DNA of 64,000 nucleotides from Lepraria neglecta (lineage: Eukaryota > Ascomycota > Lecanoromycetes > Lecanorales > Stereocaulaceae): positions 2,728,001-2,792,000 of the forward strand of contig CM065652.1 of NCBI GenBank assembly GCA_033220425.1, in the 5' to 3' direction. The notes beneath the pieces are model-generated. The model saw nothing but the letters and a program-made list of their open reading frames with translations. It was not told the origin of the DNA and made no database searches. The translations under genes were made by a program, and so were the position numbers. Below, in pieces: positions 22,698-33,295 of the stretch. Each line of letters begins with the position of its first letter. Within the stretch, counting starts at the first letter, position 1.

Positions 22698-25523
22698 TTT
22701 ACCAAATTGTGTCCTTTGTAGATGTGCAGTATTGGTTCCCGGTAGACTCCTTCCGAGGTGTTGGAGTGTGAGATGGTGATATTTACCCGGTTGTCAAGCG
22801 GGGTCGGTAGAAACGGGGGGCTGGAATGGAGTGATCTTGTTGGACGCCAGGAAAAGGACGGGATAGCCGTTGAGCGAAGTGTATTTGTACTGTGACGCGA
22901 AGAGGGTGTGGTGGGGTGGAGGAGTCACGGGTGCAGGACAGGGCTGCGCGGAGTCAGCAACTAAGGTCATCAGCGCAAATGGGGTGGGCTTTACAGACAG
23001 AGGGACAGACTATGGATGATCTGGCAATGGCTTCTCAAGAGCTGTGTATGTACACAACGGTTAAAGAAAGTTAATGGAGGGAGCCGGTGGGGCGTGTTGG
23101 ATCAGAGTTGGAGGTGTGGGATAGCCAATGCGGGAAGCTCTTGAAAGCTTGCCTGCAAAAGCTAAGAGGGAGGTTATAATGTAGGTCTAGGATAGATCTT
23201 GCAGCATGCAGGGAGCTGATGGGTAGATATAAGTAAAGGGTCCATGGTGATTAGAAGGCAAACTAAGTGGGGAATTTTAGGTAAGTCAGCATGCCCGCAG
23301 TTGAGAATGATGCGAGAGGCCACACTAGAAGAATCCGCTTCGCATACACTTCGCTGAGCAGGGATGAGATCATATTGCTGGGAGAAACATCGGGGAATTT
23401 CTTCATTGGCTGGGTAGAACTGGATGGCTTCCGGATCTACGATGAGTGGTTGATAGTTCCTCCAAGCCCGAGTCAGCAATGCGAAAAATAATCAACTCAT
23501 CCATTATCAATATCTTTTGATCAGGCGTCCCGTCAGCGGCTACTATTTTGTCTCCGAGGGGTTCCATGACCACGCAGGATTAATTGCATATACGACCACT
23601 GCTCCACTGGCTTCGAGACTATCGCCCATTACAACTACAAACGAAGAAGAAAGCGAAATCACTTCAACCGTGTGGATAACGGGCAGTGTGCGTAATTACT
23701 CGCTCTAGAGTTCCCCAAGGACGTCACTTATGACGCCGACGTGCAGCAAGGCACGAGGATCCCCGCCCGAGTGAGCCTTATGTTTAATTCGACCTGGTCT
23801 AGAACTCTTGTCTTTCGTGATCATGATTCCTTTCCATCCTCCCTATGCATTAGCTCTCATCTCACTCTCTGAACAGGCAACATTGGCGTGAGCGGTGTGG
23901 TCGTATATTAATCCAACGGCTGATGGCTGACATTAACCTCCGGCTTGGTCTCATCCGAATCCCATCAGAGCTGTCGACCTCATCACCTTTTCAGCTCACA
24001 AGCTATGTTAACGGCTTGTGGTCAGGCTCTGTCTCGTATAATGGCCTAAGCGTCCGCACTGCTGCAGGGCCATGTCGATCATTAAGAAGCCTTTCTCGCG
24101 ATATCTCACCAAACCAGGGTTTAAAATCAGTCCAGCGACGAGCCAAATGTGGATAGCGCTGTGATTGGCCCATACTCGGTACCCCTAATGCACGACCGAG
24201 TCCGAAGACAGACGCATCCCGGGTGTTTTAGCCTGGATCTCAACGTCAGTAGCGGAAACAACGACTATTATGCTTTAGTTGTCCGAGGTGGACCCCAATG
24301 TGGATACCCGTGGACTAGGATTGGGTCGTGATATAGATGCGCTTTTGGAATGATCCAAGACCCTGATCACAGCAAAACCAACATCGCTCCAGATTCATGC
24401 TGGATAGGTACGTAAAGCCATCCATGCAAAGAACAACAATCTATCCGGGCTCGTACGAGATGGGCTGCCACGTGGGTATCCGGCGCGCATACCCATTAAT
24501 ACAGATGGATCTTGATATGCATTGGCTCTACTGAAAGACCGGGCCAGTACCAGCGTGAAAAATCCCGATCCAAATTTTTAATCGACAAAACAAGAAGTAG
24601 AAGATACGTCCCAACAATTATACTCCGGGGAACAAACGAGCCTTCTGTGGATCCTGGTAACGGATAGACTGAAACGCCTACTGATTTGTTCAGGTGAGGA
24701 CCAATGAACGTGACAAAGTATGACTGAGATAGTAGGAATATAGGTCACACCTTCATTCGCCTAGATGTATAGCAGTAATCGCGGAGTCAATGACATAGTC
24801 AAGGAAGCCATTTTACAATCGGAAGGGTAACGACTCATGACCAACAAGCCCATCTCCCCAAAGAGTGATCCTTTGATAGTTCACTGTCGTTGTTGTTTCT
24901 TATTTGAGTGAAATGCACCAGTATGCCAGAATTTCGAGGTTGAGCCTCCTATCGGATTGCTGGTTCCACTGAACATCAAGCATTGCTGCTATCACGTCAT
25001 TATTCATTGGACTTGTAGACCAGTGTAGCCGCCATCTAAAGCAGTTGATTTTGGGGAAATTATGACCGGAAGTGAAAGGTTGGACCTAAAGATCGAGAAG
25101 CAGACATTCCAACCCAGCTATTCAGTGGGCAGTGGCTCTCAAAAAAAAATTGGACAGGACGGAGAAAAGTAGACATGGACCGAGTAAGATTTAGATCTGC
25201 GATGTTAGAATAGTACAACCATTTGTCACTCATGTCACATCAGATAGATGTCACATCAGATAGAGGTCACATCAGATAGAAGTCACATCAGATAGAAGTC
25301 ACCAATTTAGGTGATTTTAGCAGCCGATGGTATGACGAAGCCCAGAGTTAGGACAGAGGAGGCTAGGAAAATAAGTGGCAGATTTCGTTCCATCCAATCT
25401 ACCTATCTAAGATACACCTTTCCTGACGCTAGATGCAACGACACGCCTCAACATGAGGGACATAGAACATCTGAAGTACAATGACTGGTGGGAGGGGGAC
25501 GGCAAAGCGATAGGCTGTAGCGT
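22698..25523. other. Gene-poor 2.8 kb region
   Basis: Lies between the YPD1 start and the aspartate aminotransferase stop. It contains the YPD1 promoter, scattered short open frames without family-like sequence, and a 16-bp tandem repeat near 25.23-25.30 kb. I see no intact gene, no terminal inverted repeats and no transposase motif. A degenerated element cannot be excluded by eye. Confidence 0.4.
25233..25302. repeat. 16-bp tandem repeat, about 4.4 copies
   Basis: Four consecutive units of the form NGTCACATCAGATAGA (25233-25248, 25249-25264, 25265-25280, 25281-25296), followed by a partial unit AGTCACC. Units differ only at the first base (T, T, G, A). It lies in non-coding DNA about 220 bases downstream of the aminotransferase stop codon. 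Probably slippage-derived; TGTCACATCA resembles homeodomain/TALE (TGTCA) sites, but no function is shown. Confidence 0.9.
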
Positions 25524-27165
25524 CTAGCTGGTGACCTTGTGGATGGCCTCTGCAAGACGCTTCACGTTGCCAGTCGTGATACCAGCAACGGATATTCTGC
25601 CGTCTTTGGTGGCATAGACTGAGTGCTACTAACCGTTACTATGCTTGTGGGACTGAAAGTGTTGGGATAGAACGTACCTCTTTAGCTAGCTGATCCATTT
25701 GCTCGGGCTTCAATCCAGTATATGCGAACATGCCAATCTAGACAAATTAGCTTTGGGACCCCGGACTATGTCTCAAGTAATCGTACCTGCGAAGTGATAT
25801 GGCTCCAGTCATGCTTGCTACCCAAAGCCTCGAGGTTCTCCTTCAGCAGAGCGCGCATGCTTATAATGCGCTCAGCCATCCCCTTAACCTCTTTAAGCCA
25901 TTGTTGGTTGAGCTCAGGGTTGTTCAAGATCTCCGACGCGATACGGGCACCGTGGACCGGAGGGTTCGAGTATAGTGGTCGGACGAGGATCTTAAGCTGA
26001 GAATCCACGCGCTTCTTCTCTTCGGCCGACTCGCAGCAAATGGAAAATGCTCCAACACGCTCGCCATAAAGACCCTAGTTGTTGTCAGTGAGAAGAAAGA
26101 GGACATGACTTGGCGAACGAACCATGTTCTTGGCGAAACTCTGAGCGAGACAGAATTGGTGGCCCTCGGATTGGAAGAGTCTGACTGGGAAGGCGTCCCC
26201 TTCGGTATCGCCGCTAGCAAAGCCTTGGTATGCCATATCGAAGAACGGGTAGTGCTTCTTCTCCTTCATGACATCACTGATCTGCTTCCATTGCTCTCGG
26301 GAAGGATCAATGCCAGTAGGGTTATGAGCGCAGGCGTGCAGAAGAACAATGCTGCCCTCAGGTGCAGCCTTCAGGTCTTCCACCATACCATCAAAGTCCA
26401 AACCAATTGTATTCTTATTGTAGTATCTATACTTCACCACCTCAAGTCCAGAGTCCTTGAATACGGCATTATGATTTGCCCAGCTGGGTGTTGGTATGAA
26501 GATCTTCTTGCTCGAAGGGTAAAACCGTGCGAGGAATTCGCCTCCTATCCGGAGAGCGCCAGTGCCAGAGATGGATTGGGTGATGGCAATACGGTCGTTC
26601 TTAATGGCGTTGGAGCCAGAGCCGTATGCTAGAACAGCTGCAGCTTTTGTGAAAGCAGGGACACCTGTGATTCCAGCGTATTCCTTGTCGAGGTTCGATT
26701 CGACGACCTTCTTTTCGGCAGTCTTCACGGAGGGTAGGACGTAAGGCTTTCCCTTGTCATCGCCTAGACAGTATTAGATACGGCCTGCAGCTGCATACAT
26801 AGCAACTCACGGTATGCTCCTACGCCCAAATTGATCTTCTCTTGGAAGCTGTCTGCTTTGAAAGCTTCGGTGATACCTGGGAGGCTATGTCAGACCCTGC
26901 GAGCTGAAGCATTGGAGACATATCCTACCCAAGATGGCCTTTGTAACGGTGACGGGTCAGCGTGGTTTGTTTTTGTCGCATCGATAGCTTCTACTTACAT
27001 CCTAGAAGCTTGTCAGCTAAAGCATTTCTGGCAATGGGTCAATAGACGTACCGGAGGACCTTGGGGGACATTGGCCCATGTGGAGGCTTGTCTCGCTACT
27101 AAGGTCTTGGGCAACGCATTTCGCAAAGCGGCGTGCCGTACAGCTACTCGGCAGGTAGACAGCAT
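25524..27165 (-). CDS. AAT1: Aspartate aminotransferase, mitochondrial
   Basis: PLP enzyme that interconverts aspartate + 2-oxoglutarate and oxaloacetate + glutamate; part of the malate-aspartate shuttle. Eight coding exons (minus strand): 27052-27165, 26999-27001, 26929-26938, 26811-26876, 26123-26763, 25787-26074, 25678-25737, 25524-25625. They sum to 1,284 bases, 427 residues. The second exon is only GAT (Asp), the third 10 bases; together they rebuild the conserved VPQGPP-D-AILGITEAFK. Residues 1 to about 27 are a basic, Ser/Ala/Arg-rich mitochondrial presequence ([20 protein letters not shown]). PLP-site features are intact: the Schiff-base Lys in [15 protein letters not shown], the HNPTGIDP Asn/Pro motif, and the substrate Arg in the C-terminal [14 protein letters not shown] region. 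It is divergent from the MNN11-like gene. Confidence 0.96.
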
Positions 27166-27636
27166 GCTGGGCGAGATATTGGTGTGATGAGAGAAGGGAA
27201 TAAAAATACAATGAGGGTGGGTAGAGAGAAATGCGGTATTTGTGTTTTTATCAATCGGCAAAGAATCCTCCAGCTTCCAACATCCACATGACAGGGGTTC
27301 AAAGTCTCGCGGGAGCTAAAAGCGGAAGTGCTAACCGCTTCCAATTTCCTTTCCTAAATAACTGCTTGGCTATTTTGCACGCACCCGACGAACATCTTCT
27401 TCAACAAGCCAGACATTGCTCACCTGCCTACAATTCGATTCTATATACAGCTTGTAAGCAGGAATCGAGCCTGGCGACCGACGTACACAGTGATTCAAAG
27501 AGAGTGTCGTCTCCGGCAGCAGTCCACGACGCCCCTGAAGAAACTGTCGCTCACGGGGGCTTTGAAGGCCTCTGGCCTCCTGCTCAACTTCGTCAACGCA
27601 CGCCGATGACTCCAGGCCACAATCTATCCGCCCATC
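27166..27636. promoter_or_regulatory. Divergent promoter, AAT1 / MNN11-like gene
   Basis: 471 bases between two divergent ATGs. Open frames that cross it are continuations of random reading. It should contain both core promoters; no specific element identified. Confidence 0.5.
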
Positions 27637-28709
27637 ATGCATTTCGCCTTACCCCCTCGAAAAACATCCCAACCTCCCCCATACGCAAGAGCATCTCGGT
27701 CGTCTCCTATACGACGGAAACAACTTCAGATTGGCGGACTGATAGCATGCGGTATTCTGGTATTAATATATCTCTCTGCGTACCTATTTTCATCTGGCTC
27801 GGAGCACATACCGTCAGGGACGCCTGAAATAGTGGTGGTGACTGTGCTGGATGAGGCCACTATGAGCAATGAGTATAAGGAAAGGATAAAGGAGAACAGG
27901 TTATATTATGCGAAGAAGCAAGGTATGTGATATGAGTCACGTATGACTGCCAATGCATCTGACAAAAGGCGTGAACAGGCTATGCCACTTTCTTCCCAGA
28001 AGTGGCTGACTACGATATTGGCACCTCTCCAAGGAGCTGGGCAGTGGTGCCAGCGCTGCGACACGCCATGACTAAATACCCGAAATCTACATTCTTCTAC
28101 CTCCTCTCGCCACACAGCCTAATTATGAACCCATCGATATCTCTCAAATCACATGTTCTGGATCCGAAGCGCCTCGAGTCCTTGATGATCAGGGATAAGC
28201 CAGTCGTTCCACCAGACAGTGTTATCAGGACCTTTTCGCATCTGAAGGGCGACAAGGTTGATCTGATACTCACACAAGATAACGAAGGTCTCTGCCAAGG
28301 GAGCTTCTTAATAAGGAGGGGTGAATGGGCGAAGTTCTTCCTGGACACATGGTTCGACCCACTCTACCGCAGCTACAATTTCCAAAAAGCCGAGGGACAC
28401 GCATTGGTATGTCTTGCTTATCTCACAAGGGCGCCTTTTTGCCAATTGGGACTGACAAACTACCTCTAGGAACACGTCGTTCAATGGCACCCCACCATCC
28501 TGACAAAACTAGCCCTTGTCCCACAACATCTCCTCAATTCCTACGGCGTTGATATCCCCAGCCGCGGTGGCAGAGACGTCATGCATAAAGAGGGCGAATT
28601 CGTCGTTCGGCTCGTAGCCTGTGAGCTAGACACAAGTCGATACTGCGAAAAGGAGTTTGACCAATATTACCAGCAATGGAAGGCAAGGCTAAATAAGGGG
28701 AGCATATGA
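27637..28709 (+). CDS. MNN11: GT34 alpha-1,6-mannosyltransferase, Mnn11-like (mannan polymerase II subunit)
   Basis: Golgi type II membrane protein of the GMA12/MNN10 family; with Mnn9, Anp1, Mnn10 and Hoc1 it extends the alpha-1,6-mannan backbone of N-glycans. Three exons: 27637-27922, 27979-28406, 28470-28709 (954 bases, 317 residues), with introns GTATGT...CAG and GTATGT...TAG. The N-terminus is basic (SSPIRRKQLQ) and is followed by one membrane anchor (IGGLIACGILVLIYLSAYLF, about residues 33-52). The catalytic region carries RSWAVVPALRHAMTKYP, SLIMNPSISLKSHVLDP and the family signature RSYNFQKAEGHALEHVVQWHP. The usual DxD position reads LLSPHSLIMNP, without acidic residues, as may occur in non-catalytic or Mnn11-type members. 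Assignment to Mnn11 rather than Mnn10 rests on this pattern and on length. Confidence 0.88.
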
Positions 28710-29486
28710 TGAACAGTTGTCGTTAGTGCCATTCTCTTCTTTCGCCTCATCATCAGCTATCTTGGGCTGTTACAATTTCAGGGTATTACTGTACCATACT
28801 TCGGCCGGTTTTTGGAGCTTGGAGCTTCGACTGGCTTCCTCTGAAGACCTCTTATGATGGATATCTAGATGAGAGGATAATGCCCTTAATGGGATGATGG
28901 AATATGTTCAAATACATCTATTAGATACTGATTGCTTGATATGGTTATACAGCAGTATTACTTCTCTTCTCATTTCGCGGATATGAAGAAAAGAAAAGAG
29001 GCGTTTGCTCTTCCCGCTTTGTCAAATCCGCCTGTTTTCACGCCTATCGAGTGTCAGTTTGGGGAGCTCGCGAGAATTGCATTTTGCCGGTGAACTTCGA
29101 ACAATCAATACTTGCGTTTCAGAATCAGAGAAGTAACGTTTGCCTCGTACAAGTGAGAGAACAGCCGAGCATCCACAGCATCAAATGACCTCGATGATAA
29201 TAACACGAAGCAACAGTAAAACACACAAGTCGAGGGCCAGCCAACGGAATTTTCGTCAGCATATGCTCTACCAGCACGTTCTAATTAATCTAATACAATC
29301 TAAAGCTTTTAAAGCCTCCAAAGTGTTCGAGCCGACGCCCCTGTCTCGCATCTCGACGTCCAAGAGCTTGCAAAAAGCCTGTGCCTCCTCACATACACCC
29401 CCGTCTCAGTATCTCAGTGCACGGATTCCCGCGAGATTTCTACTTCCACTTGTGCCTCTCAGGCTCCTGGCCTGACTTCGGCGTAA
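28710..29486. other. Intergenic region, no supported gene
   Basis: 777 bases downstream of the MNN11-like gene, leading to a coding relic near 29.5-29.7 kb. A 111-codon plus-strand open frame (29140-29475) is Ser/Thr/Arg-rich and looks random. Confidence 0.45.
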
Positions 29487-29705
29487 TACGTTGACGAGGC
29501 GGATCTGCCGAATGAGCTGCTTAACCGTCGGCTGGATGATGGGGAGGAACTCACACTAGTTGAGTTCAACAGAAGATCAGTCTCCCTGATATGGATGGTA
29601 CATGGTATTTCCAGGCTAATCTCATCGATCCTTGGACTAAGGTCTCGGAGTCTTTCTGGAAGATGGGCGGGAGCGAGGAGTACATCTTTGAGCCCGAACG
29701 AGGTA
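29487..29705 (+). pseudogene. Possible coding relic in two frames
   Basis: Two adjacent stretches read like protein, but in different plus-strand frames. From 29487, right after a TAA, comes VDEADLPNELLNRRLDDGEE and then LTLVEFNRRS. From about 29576, in another frame, comes LPDMDGTWYFQANLIDPWTK followed by VSESFWKMGGSEEYIFEPER. Both have balanced composition and amphipathic patterning unlike the neighbouring random frames, and together look like a gene piece split by a one-base shift. No start codon or splice solution was found, and the relic abuts the 3' end of the PARP gene on the other strand. I do not recognise the family. Confidence 0.35.
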
Positions 29706-29713
29706 CAGCACCT

Positions 29714-32119
29714 TCACACCTCCCCTCCAATCTTCTCACGTCTCAAGCTAGCAAAAGCCCTCTGCATAGCCGGCCTCACATCTTTCGCCAGCGGCATATC
29801 CTCATCCGGTCGCATGAAAAAGACGTACCTCAAAATTAGCCTCGTAGGATCAGTAATAATATGGGTCCCCCTTGCAGGGTCTGTGATGATATGCGTCCCT
29901 TCCCAGCCGGGTTTCTCCCCCACAAGCTCACACCCCAGCAGAACGCGAAGTCCGCGCGTGGCACTGCCCTTCCACCGGGAACTTCTTGCCTTTTCTTTCG
30001 AGAAGAACTCCCCTGGGGGCTCAGCAGGGGGATCTAATCGCCAAGCCTCGCCGTCCATGCCGGCGGGAGGGGCGAATGGCACTGTCGCTGGGGGAAATCT
30101 TCTTCGTGTTGTTACATTCGCTTTCCTAGCAAAGCTCCATGCATATGCAGGCTCGTCGGCAGTGTATATACCGTCTCCGTGGTAGGCACCGACGCGTTGT
30201 AGTGGAGTGCCACTGCAGACAAGTAGACCCTGACATATGATGGCATGTAGGCGGTCAAATGTGGTGCCATGGAATAGGACATCGCTGGTTTCGCCTCGCC
30301 TCACATGCAAATTGAATGCTTTCTCGAGCTCGGGTGTCGTGTTTGCCAGTAGAAATTGGTGATTAGGGAAACCTTGGATAAGGTATTCGTCAGTCGCAGG
30401 AATGAGAAAGCCGCGATAGCTGTTACACGCCCAAACGAGAAGGTCCGCCATTGAGTCTGGCCTGGATGTGAACCTTGTCAGGCATTTGCTCAGTGTACAT
30501 GGCGCATTAGAGCCACGAATGCTTTCTTCTATGTGCTGTCGGAGGTCGGCGATTCGCGGGACTTCATGGAGCAATTCAAGGACCGCATGGCCAGAGTCGA
30601 TGGGGCAATCGGTCAGTAGATCGAGTTCACTACACCAAACGGTTGAATGGATCATCGAAAGTAAAAGGTCTACAACAGTGGGGGATTGCCAGGCACCGAC
30701 CAAGTGCACCATATGCGTCGCCTTCCTAAATGTCTTCACGCACCCTGAGTCTTGACAAACCGTAGAGCGCAGCAGAGGGGTCCGGCCTCGCCCACAGATC
30801 ATACAGGCCCGTGCTAGGTGGGTAAGATTGGAGGCTAATAAAGAATAAGAGCTAGCCACGGAAACGAAGTCCTCGCGTAGATGTCGCCAGAGTATAAGGG
30901 AAAGCTGGAATGCGTAGCGAACCGTTGTGTATATGTAAAACGATCCTTCGGGCGTCTCTTCACCAGTCATCATCAACCATGGACTATAGTCCTTGAAGCT
31001 CGAAGCTGGACGGACGTAAAATCCGGAGACTAGGTCTTTCTTGGCAAGATTGATATGTACCACGACATTTTGAACTACGTCCTCGCCCATAGCAGGTCGG
31101 ATAGCAAGTCGTTGCAGTATTGTCAGGGTTGTCAGCGGGAACTTCAGCTGAAGTTCATTTTCGCCAACCTTTGCAATTACCTTTACAAGTGTTGGAGGAA
31201 GAGTTCTAACCGTTTCTTCAGCGGCTGACCTAGTTTGAATTGAGAGCTTCCGAAGCAACCTCGAGACTTTCATAACTCGTGGTGGAGAGTAGGCAAGTGG
31301 AGGCGATGAAATGATTTGATCGTAATTTGTCTCAGAATAGCCACTGAGTGGCACCACGGATGGGAGCAAGTCCCCCAAATTTTGGCTATTAGGCTCTCGA
31401 ATGTCTTCCCTTAGTTTACCTTGCGGTAAGTCATCGTTCACCAGAGACTTGATATGACTTATTATCTTGTCTCGGTTAGCTTTGATGTCATCCATTAAGA
31501 TACCTTCAGCTAGAAGTCTTGTTTTCAGAAACTCCCAGGCATCGTCTTCATGAGTGTCAATTTGCGAAATGATCGAAGTGCTTGATGCCAGAGACACAGA
31601 ACTCTGTCGTCGCCGTCCTTCCCCATGGACTACTTGAGCGTATATCCGATTGAGCTTCTTCTCTATCCGTACAGCCTTCGTTTCGATGTTTGCGACTACC
31701 GGAGCCTGCAAGCTGAGTAGGAACATGCTGATCATGGAAACATTGAAATTCAACTTGCTCCGAAAAGAATCGAGATCGCTTGATCCGACTTGGTAAGCAT
31801 CCCAAATTCGAATAAGCTCGCCCCGTGCATCGCTCTTCAGACTACTATGCTTATCGATGAAAGCCTGTACATCCTTTATCGTCATTTTGCAATTTTGAAC
31901 GATCTCAAAAAGTTCGGTCATCCTATTGGAGCCTCTCCTGTTCAACAGAGACCTAGGATCCTCTGCATCTTGAGATAGCTTGCCGATTGCGCATCTTAAA
32001 GATTCTGTCTCTCTGCAAAGCTCCTGGTAGTCTGCCGGCCCATCTTTGCACGCCTCATAGACGCCTTTCGCGGTTTTTAGAACGGTGAGAAAATCGATTA
32101 CACCGAAACCGAAGGACAT
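29714..32119 (-). CDS. Helo-like N-terminal domain + PARP-type ADP-ribosyltransferase
   Basis: Intronless, 801 residues, ATG at 32119. Residues 1 to about 140 (MSFGFGVIDFLTVLKTAKGV start, then FRSKLNFNVSMISMFLLSLQ) match the helical N-terminal domain that heads many fungal STAND/NLR proteins (helo-like/fungal N-terminal domain). A basic linker (EGRRRQSSVSL) follows. From about residue 280 the protein is homologous to the next gene's C-terminal half. Near residue 440 is a zinc-type motif, CMICGRG...CQDSGC. The PARP fold includes VLFHGTTFDRLHAIICQGL (first-triad His, about 615) and GDGIYTADEPAYAW (Tyr, about 648). The third-triad strand reads GTHIITDPTR and lacks the Glu of polymerising PARPs, so mono-ADP-ribosylation is the likely activity. 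That strand is tandemly duplicated (29840-29899). Inferred role: NLR-like effector or signalling protein. Confidence 0.82.
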   Translation of the reverse strand: MSFGFGVIDFLTVLKTAKGVYEACKDGPADYQELCRETESLRCAIGKLSQDAEDPRSLLNRRGSNRMTELFEIVQNCKMTIKDVQAFIDKHSSLKSDARGELIRIWDAYQVGSSDLDSFRSKLNFNVSMISMFLLSLQAPVVANIETKAVRIEKKLNRIYAQVVHGEGRRRQSSVSLASSTSIISQIDTHEDDAWEFLKTRLLAEGILMDDIKANRDKIISHIKSLVNDDLPQGKLREDIREPNSQNLGDLLPSVVPLSGYSETNYDQIISSPPLAYSPPRVMKVSRLLRKLSIQTRSAAEETVRTLPPTLVKVIAKVGENELQLKFPLTTLTILQRLAIRPAMGEDVVQNVVVHINLAKKDLVSGFYVRPASSFKDYSPWLMMTGEETPEGSFYIYTTVRYAFQLSLILWRHLREDFVSVASSYSLLASNLTHLARACMICGRGRTPLLRSTVCQDSGCVKTFRKATHMVHLVGAWQSPTVVDLLLSMIHSTVWCSELDLLTDCPIDSGHAVLELLHEVPRIADLRQHIEESIRGSNAPCTLSKCLTRFTSRPDSMADLLVWACNSYRGFLIPATDEYLIQGFPNHQFLLANTTPELEKAFNLHVRRGETSDVLFHGTTFDRLHAIICQGLLVCSGTPLQRVGAYHGDGIYTADEPAYAWSFARKANVTTRRRFPPATVPFAPPAGMDGEAWRLDPPAEPPGEFFSKEKARSSRWKGSATRGLRVLLGCELVGEKPGWEGTHIITDPARGTHIITDPTRLILRYVFFMRPDEDMPLAKDVRPAMQRAFASLRREKIGGEV
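29840..29899 (-). repeat. 30-base in-frame tandem duplication in the PARP catalytic region
   Basis: On the coding strand two adjacent 30-base units read GTHIITDPAR and GTHIITDPTR (29870-29899, then 29840-29869). The paralog at 33.3 kb has only one copy (SGIHVITDPTRLIVRY). The units differ by several silent and one replacement change, so the duplication is not brand new. It falls on the strand that holds the third catalytic-triad position. Confidence 0.9.
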
Positions 32120-33295
32120 AGCAGCGAGTTGGTTCGGGGCACTCCCCTAAGCAGTCCCTTTTAGAATCCGACCTGCTAGGTTTTTGCGGTGTCTTAGCAC
32201 TCAAATATCACTGGAAGTTGCTGTTCTGAGCTCCTGAATATACTTTCACCCAGGCCCCCCGCTTAAAGATCCCAGCTTTGATACCTTTTGAGCTGTAATT
32301 GAAACTAGAGACCGTACATTCTGGACTCTTAGGGAGCGAGCATTCAACAAAAGCCTGGCCTAATCCCCAGTGAAGCTTATAATATCAACTCACAAGCTCC
32401 AAAAACCCGACCAAGTTGTTTGGTGGCTTGCCTACGAACGGGGACTGCTAGGGGACTGCCCCGAGCCAACTCATGTAGCCGCAGATAGACGTGGTGAGCG
32501 AAGGCGGAGGAACGTAGCCGGAGCAGGGACCAAGGGTCGCGAGGCTACAAGAAAAAAGTTGGAATTTGCAGGCCGGCGAAAGCAAGCAAAGGCCGAACGT
32601 TTCGCAATGGTGGCCCATAAGGCGCTGCGCCGGGCTGATCTCGCGCGACGCAGTGAACTGTAGGAGCTAAACGAATTTGAGCTGCCACTGTCTGATGTCG
32701 CTGGCTGAGGTTCAAGGGCGCCGCAATAGGCGATGATGTGGTGTCTTCATGCTTTGATATCACTCTGAAAGCTACCGTCATGGATGGGTGTGTGGAAGCT
32801 TTGCCAAGAGGCTAGAGTCATCGAGAGATACGCAGCCGGTGCATGCATCTTGTGTAGAAACCTAGGTATGCCATAGGCCGCAGTAATGTGGATCAAATGG
32901 CGCTAATGCAGTCATCGAAAACCGATCTGTATGATTGGACGATAAGGCTGTTTGCGGGGTAGTAGTCCCGAAGAGGCTGCTTAATGTTGTCTCAAATGTA
33001 AACTAAACCTCCAGGTCGAAAGGTCCACAGACACGAGGATTGCACTATTGAGTGCCAAGAAGCTCGTCCTACCATCAGTTACACCGTTTGTCGGCCGGAA
33101 TCATGGCCTTTAAAGAGCCTGCTGGTTACGCTAGCCGGACGCACATATTTTAGCTGAGGTTTATATGACAGTGGCTCGATTGCGGATGATCTAAGATCTT
33201 AACATTCCTAGAGTGTCAATCAAACATCCTATCCCATGCTTGTGAAGAAGATATCTTCGCACAGCTACTCCTCGTTGTCCTCCTTGCTTCACATC
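32120..33295. other. Spacer between the two PARP genes
   Basis: 1,176 bases. It holds the promoter of the downstream PARP gene and the 3' flank of the upstream one. A 97-codon plus-strand frame (32370-32663) is very Arg/Lys/Ala-rich (ATRKKLEFAGRRKQAKAERF); it could be a relic of a transposase tail or chance. No other coding signal. Confidence 0.4.

Noticed and set aside
22698-25523. Possible degenerated transposon in the gene-poor block
   Set aside because: No transposase or reverse transcriptase motif and no terminal repeats found by eye; reported only as gene-poor DNA.
32370-32663. Arg/Lys-rich 97-codon frame between the PARP genes, considered as a transposase tail
   Set aside because: No catalytic motif, no terminal inverted repeats and no target duplication could be seen; too weak to call a mobile element.
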